Positions 5,062 through 7,238 of a DNA stretch of 7,238 nt are shown here, in pieces; the first letter of the stretch is position 1; each line of letters opens with the position of its first letter. The notes beneath the pieces were generated by a model. It was not told where the DNA came from, did not search any database, and saw only the letters and a list, made by a program, of their open reading frames with translations. The DNA is from JAICIG01 sp035532215. Its GTDB lineage: Bacteria; Planctomycetota; Planctomycetia; Pirellulales; JAICIG01. The DNA lies in assembly GCA_035532215.1 (NCBI GenBank), contig DATKRK010000138.1, forward strand, positions 1 through 7,238, given 5' to 3'. Made by a program: the position numbers and the translations under genes.

Positions 5062-5310
5062 GTGAATCTTGGCGCGTGGGGACCGGCGGAGTGGGTTGCG
5101 GTGATCGGGGCGTTGGGCGCGGTGACGACCTGGGGCGCGAAGGTGATCTTGATCCTGGGCGACATCGCCCGCACGCTATTCGCCCTGCAATGCTGGCTGG
5201 AGGTGTTCGGCGAAGAGTTCCCCGAGTTCCGCCAGCGCGCCGCCCAGAAGATGGCCCGGCGGCCGGTCCTGCGGCGCGATATCGGCGGGCTGGGCGAGGC
5301 GCAGGCGTAG
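5062..5310 (+). CDS. Small single-span membrane protein, unrecognised
   Basis: The 82-residue product starts at GTG 5062 behind a good AAGGAG site. A short Gly- and Trp-containing N-terminus (MNLGAWGPAEW) precedes a membrane span at about 11-32 (WVAVIGALGAVTTWGAKVILIL). An amphipathic segment, DIARTLFALQCWLEVFGEEF (34-53), is followed by a strongly basic stretch (58-72, RQRAAQKMARRPVLRR). Size, topology and a charged C-terminus resemble phage holins and other small accessory membrane proteins, but this class is too loose to assign a function. It follows the 154-residue membrane protein after a repeat-rich gap, and another repeat begins 16 bases after its stop. Confidence 0.7.
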   Translation: MNLGAWGPAEWVAVIGALGAVTTWGAKVILILGDIARTLFALQCWLEVFGEEFPEFRQRAAQKMARRPVLRRDIGGLGEAQA

Positions 5311-5326
5311 GGGAGACATCAAGCCC

Positions 5327-5353
5327 GTAGGGTGCGGGCGCAGCCCCACGCGC
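5327..5353 (+). repeat. GTAGGGTG-type repeat, copy 3 (subtype 2)
   Basis: A 27-base unit beginning GTAGGGTGCGGGCGCAGCCC. It is identical over all 27 bases to the reverse complement of 6960-6986, and differs from subtype 1 in the loop-side bases. Confidence 0.85.
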
Positions 5354-5372
5354 TCTCCGCGTTGAGTCAGCA

Positions 5373-5472
5373 AATCACGAAAACGCGAAAGCGGCTTCCG
5401 TTTGGCGATCGTTCGCCTACGCGATCTTCGCTATTCTTTTTCGTGCTTTCGTCATTTCGTGTTTTCGCGATC
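5373..5472. repeat. CGAAAA-type repeat pair
   Basis: AATCACGAAAACGCGAAAGC at the left faces TTCGTGCTTTCGTCATTTCG and TGTTTTCGCGAT at the right, forming an imperfect inverted repeat with about 45 bases between. The units CGAAA/TTTCG recur within each arm. Confidence 0.55.
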
Positions 5473-5662
5473 TCCTCGTAAGCCGACGCTCTGCGGCTTG
5501 CAACGCGAATGCAAGCAGGGCTGTGCCCGCACCCGATCGGTTACGACCCAACGTAAGTATTTGAAAAACAACAAGATAACGATGAACCATCCGACAATTC
5601 AAGGCTTTCGCCATTCCCGCCGATAAATGGGAAAATGGGAATCGCCCACTTGCCCCGAGGGC

Positions 5663-5749
5663 GAGCAGGCGGTAGGATTGGTTGAACGAGGCGCAGTGCG
5701 TACTCTTTCGCGTGGTCAAAGAGATTTCAACCAATCCTACCGCCTGCTC
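5663..5749. repeat. Perfect 24-base inverted repeat with nested hairpin
   Basis: The left arm (5663-5686, GAGCAGGCGGTAGGATTGGT then TGAA) is the exact reverse complement of the right arm at 5726-5749. The 39-base loop holds CTCTTT (5703-5708) and AAAGAG (5718-5723), a second stem. It ends 14 bases before the antitoxin start. It could be a mobile palindromic element or a control region for the toxin-antitoxin operon. Confidence 0.85.
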
Positions 5750-5763
5750 ACCTAAGCTGAAAA

Positions 5764-6033
5764 ATGACCACCAAGACCATCGACGAACGCGGCAGGCTGA
5801 CTCTCGGTCGCGAGTTTGCGGGCTGCACCGTAATCATCGACGATTCGGATCCCCGGCAAATCGTAGTGAAGCCGATGAAGCTCGTTCCAGCCCACGAAGC
5901 ATGGCTCTACGAGAACCAGACGGCCCTGGGGTTTGTTCGTCGCGGATTGGCCGAATCCAGGGCTGGAATCGTCAGCGAGAATCCGCCAAACATCGTTGCG
6001 GACTCCGCATTGGCGGACATGCTCGAAGATTAG
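5764..6033 (+). CDS. AbrB/MazE-like antitoxin
   Basis: The 89-residue product has an N-terminal swapped-hairpin AbrB-type domain (about 3-42): TKTIDERGRLTLGREFAG matches the pattern of a strand, GR(I/L)T(L/I), then a basic residue and helix, and IVVKPMKLVP (33-42) gives the closing strand. This part would dimerise and bind the operon's operator. The C-terminal half (43-89), with LYENQTALGFVRRGLAESRAG and an acidic end (ADSALADMLED), is the likely toxin-binding tail. The RelE/ParE-like gene follows 85 bases later. Its use of codons is less GC-biased than that of the genes on either side, in line with transfer. No good ribosome binding site is seen before the ATG. Confidence 0.8.
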   Translation: MTTKTIDERGRLTLGREFAGCTVIIDDSDPRQIVVKPMKLVPAHEAWLYENQTALGFVRRGLAESRAGIVSENPPNIVADSALADMLED

Positions 6034-6068
6034 CACTCTGACGTGCGAGTCGTTGAAATTCGCGAGTG

Positions 6069-6096
6069 GCCGCGGTAAAGAATACCGCGGCTTTTT
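6069..6096 (+). terminator. Intrinsic terminator between antitoxin and toxin
   Basis: GCCGCGGTA (6069-6077) pairs perfectly with TACCGCGGC (6083-6091) around a five-base AAGAA loop, followed at once by TTTTT (6092-6096). It starts 36 bases after the antitoxin stop and ends 23 bases before the toxin ATG. It fits the standard form of a Rho-independent terminator. Confidence 0.85.
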
Positions 6097-6118
6097 CATT
6101 TGGGAAGCCAGGTGAGGC

Positions 6119-6466
6119 ATGTTCGAGCTTGTGTGGCGCCCGGCAGCCACGGAGACCTACAATGAGCTTCGCGACAAGGCCGCTACGAGCTTGCAGAATC
6201 GCACCGCGAAGGGCAAAGGCAAATCAACCAAAGTTGAAGGGCTTTTCAAGCAGGTTCACAAAACCGCCGCCCTACTCAGCGAGAATCCAAAACACCCCAG
6301 CCTGAGCACGCACGAATACGACAGTATCGAAAACCCGTATGACGCCAAGCAGAAGGTCTTCGAGGCCTACGTGCAGAACAAAACCCCTAGAGCTTATCGC
6401 CTCTTCTGGTGTTATGGCCCAGATCCGAAAGAGATCACGATCGTCGCCATAACGCCGCATCCCTAG
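6119..6466 (+). CDS. RelE/ParE-like toxin
   Basis: The 115-residue product begins MFELVWRPAATETYNELRDK, the typical start of a RelE/ParE fold (a strand, then a helix with a conserved acidic/basic pattern), and ends with the closing beta sheet RAYRLFWCYGPDPKEITIVA (91-110) followed by ITPHP. Members either cut mRNA at the ribosome or inhibit gyrase; which applies cannot be read from the sequence. The middle (25-75) contains a Lys/Gly-rich insertion (KGKGKSTK). A GGTGAGG stretch lies just ahead of the ATG and may serve as ribosome binding site. It pairs with the AbrB-like gene upstream, but an intrinsic terminator stands between them, so its transcription should be reduced relative to the antitoxin. 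The product is of normal length. Confidence 0.75.
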   Translation: MFELVWRPAATETYNELRDKAATSLQNRTAKGKGKSTKVEGLFKQVHKTAALLSENPKHPSLSTHEYDSIENPYDAKQKVFEAYVQNKTPRAYRLFWCYGPDPKEITIVAITPHP

Positions 6467-6506
6467 CCCGCGAGCGACTGCCACTCCAGCGGTCCATAAT
6501 CCCCGC

Positions 6507-6899
6507 ATGCCTTCGCGAAAGAAACGGGCGAGCAAACGGCCGCGGGCGAAAGAGGCCCGCGAAATGCTGCGGCTGGCGCTGGTCGAAGAGGACCTGGCCA
6601 AGCTGCGAGAATTGCGGCGGCATTATCTCAATGCCAGCGAGTCGTGGGTCGTCCGCTGGGCGATCAAGTCGTACGCCGATTGGCTCGGCCAAACCGCCCG
6701 TCGGAAACGCCTCGCCGAACCGGCCGAACAGCCCTGGGAGGCTTTTGGCGACCGCAAGCGCTGGAAGCAGAAAGGCTATCTGCTGTTTCGCAGCGACTTC
6801 GAAAACATCGAGACGCTGATGCGGCTGACCGGCTACCGCGCCCAGGCCCAGGCCGTGCGCGCCGCGATCGATTGGGAGTTTCGTAGGGTGGGGCGGTAG
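6507..6899 (+). CDS. Tandem ribbon-helix-helix-like DNA-binding protein
   Basis: The 130-residue product has a very basic N-terminus (MPSRKKRASKRPRAK) and two similar modules. Module one (about 20-59) reads RLALVEEDLAKLRELRRHYL, then SESWVVRWAIKSYADWL. Module two (about 90-125) reads GYLLFRSDFENIETLMRLTG, then AQAVRAAIDWEF. Both follow the ribbon-helix-helix order of a strand, a helix with regular leucines, a short turn, and a helix of the form xVVRxAIxxY. Two such modules in one chain could act as a built-in dimer. The last residues (RVGR) and the stop come from a GTAGGGTG-type repeat, so the original C-terminus was probably different. It precedes the ParB-N gene, and partition or transcription control is a reasonable guess. 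No strong ribosome binding site is seen before the ATG. Confidence 0.65.
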   Translation: MPSRKKRASKRPRAKEAREMLRLALVEEDLAKLRELRRHYLNASESWVVRWAIKSYADWLGQTARRKRLAEPAEQPWEAFGDRKRWKQKGYLLFRSDFENIETLMRLTGYRAQAQAVRAAIDWEFRRVGR

Positions 6900-6909
6900 C
6901 CCCACGCGC
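6883..6909 (+). repeat. GTAGGGTG-type repeat, copy 4 (subtype 1)
   Basis: Identical over 27 bases to 2225-2251. It overlaps the end of the RHH gene and supplies its stop codon (TAG, 6897-6899). Confidence 0.85.
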
Positions 6910-6959
6910 ATCGCGCGCGTGTGGCCGCAGGCGCCCGTGATTGCACGGTTACCTTCGAA

Positions 6960-6986
6960 GCGCGTGGGGCTGCGCCCGCACCCTAC
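6960..6986 (-). repeat. GTAGGGTG-type repeat, copy 5 (subtype 2), reversed
   Basis: The exact reverse complement of 5327-5353. With the copy at 6883-6909 it makes an inverted pair 50 bases apart, between the RHH and ParB-N genes. Confidence 0.85.
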
Positions 6987-7020
6987 GGCACAAGCCGCAT
7001 CGCTCGTAGAATCGCCGGAC

Positions 7021-7238
7021 ATGAAAACGCGAAATCGCAATCTGGCGGTGCGGCGGGTCAAGGCGTCGTCGCTGGCGCCGCATCCGCGGAACTGGCGCAC
7101 GCATCCGCCGGGGCAGCGGCGGGCGCTGGAGAGTTTGCTGGAAGAGGTGGGTTTCGTCGGCACGCTCGTGGCCTGCGAGCTGCCCGACGGACGCTTGCAG
7201 TTGATCGACGGCCATCTGCGCCGCGAGACGCTGGGCGA
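7021..7238 (+). CDS. ParB-N (ParB/Srx-type) domain protein, 3' end outside window
   Basis: The frame is open from ATG 7021 to the right edge; 72 codons are visible. The sequence has the order of a ParB N-terminal domain: VRRVKASSLAPHPRNWRTHP (10-29), a helix RRALESLLEEVGF (33-45), a strand TLVACELPDGRLQLIDGH (48-65), and the box LIDGHLRRE (61-69), the counterpart of the GHRR box that in ParB proteins binds CTP or, in relatives, ATP. Proteins with this short form of the domain occur in phages and mobile elements as well as in chromosome partition systems. The residues before the box (HPRNWR) are of the phage type rather than those of chromosomal ParB, as far as I can judge. Regulation and full length cannot be seen. 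Confidence 0.75.
   Translation, partial: MKTRNRNLAVRRVKASSLAPHPRNWRTHPPGQRRALESLLEEVGFVGTLVACELPDGRLQLIDGHLRRETLG

Larger units (their letters stand above)
5311..5763. other. 453-base gap without a credible gene
   Basis: It holds a GTAGGGTG-type repeat (5327-5353), a CGAAAA-type repeat (5373-5472), a stretch without obvious gene or repeat (about 5473-5605) with a small CTTGCA/TGCAAG hairpin near 5498-5516, an imperfectly symmetric CCATTCCC...AATGGGAAAATGGGAAT stretch (about 5611-5641), and a 24-base perfect inverted repeat (5663-5749). The promoter of the toxin-antitoxin pair probably lies here, but I could not identify a convincing one. Confidence 0.65.

Noticed and set aside
5561..5589. 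TTGAAA as a possible -35 box for the toxin-antitoxin operon
   Set aside because: No acceptable -10 sequence lies at 16-18 bases; GATAAC at 5575 is far too close, so no promoter is called.
5402..5626. 74-residue open frame before the toxin-antitoxin pair
   Set aside because: Its first third is CGAAAA-type repeat sequence, it has no ribosome binding site, and the composition is not protein-like.
6435..7163. 242-residue open frame on the minus strand
   Set aside because: It lies opposite the RHH and ParB-N genes and includes the two GTAGGGTG repeats; no domain is recognisable.

Overview
The window looks like a chromosomal stretch of a high-GC planctomycete, most likely of the Pirellulales type. 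This is inferred from gene style, from a membrane protein carrying a QFNLRSIF-type motif that I associate with planctomycete membrane proteins, and above all from intergenic gaps packed with short dispersed repeats (ACGGAT, CGGAGGC, GTAGGGTG, AAAATC and CTCTCCC types). No rRNA, tRNA, transposase or CRISPR array was seen.

Layout. The left edge holds the end of a small helix-turn-helix-like gene (+), then a convergent minus-strand polytopic membrane protein (352-1209). A 400-base repeat-filled gap follows, containing a 52-base near-perfect palindrome. From 1611 a run of plus-strand genes begins: a permuted papain-like (YiiX/C92-type) amidase, an unrecognised 56-residue ORF, a C39-like cysteine-peptidase-fold lipoprotein that overlaps it, a secreted thioredoxin-like protein with a C-terminal membrane anchor, a 154-residue single-span membrane protein and an 82-residue single-span membrane protein. 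Then come a repeat-rich gap, a type II toxin-antitoxin pair (AbrB/MazE-like antitoxin and RelE/ParE-like toxin) with an intrinsic terminator between the two genes, a protein with two ribbon-helix-helix-like modules, and the start of a ParB-N domain protein that runs off the right edge.

How the genes may work together. The 1611-5310 block is an envelope-directed set: two unrelated papain-like folds, a thioredoxin-like protein and two small membrane proteins. Small membrane proteins beside putative wall or protein-cleaving enzymes, followed by an RHH protein and a ParB-N protein, would fit the accessory or lysis end of a prophage-like element, but no terminase, portal, capsid or integrase lies in the window, so this is a hypothesis. 

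The most striking direct observations are the density of at least seven short repeat families, one of which is inserted in frame into the lipoprotein gene as its linker and another of which supplies the stop codons of two genes; the 52-base palindrome; the 24-base perfect inverted repeat just ahead of the toxin-antitoxin pair; and the terminator separating antitoxin from toxin.
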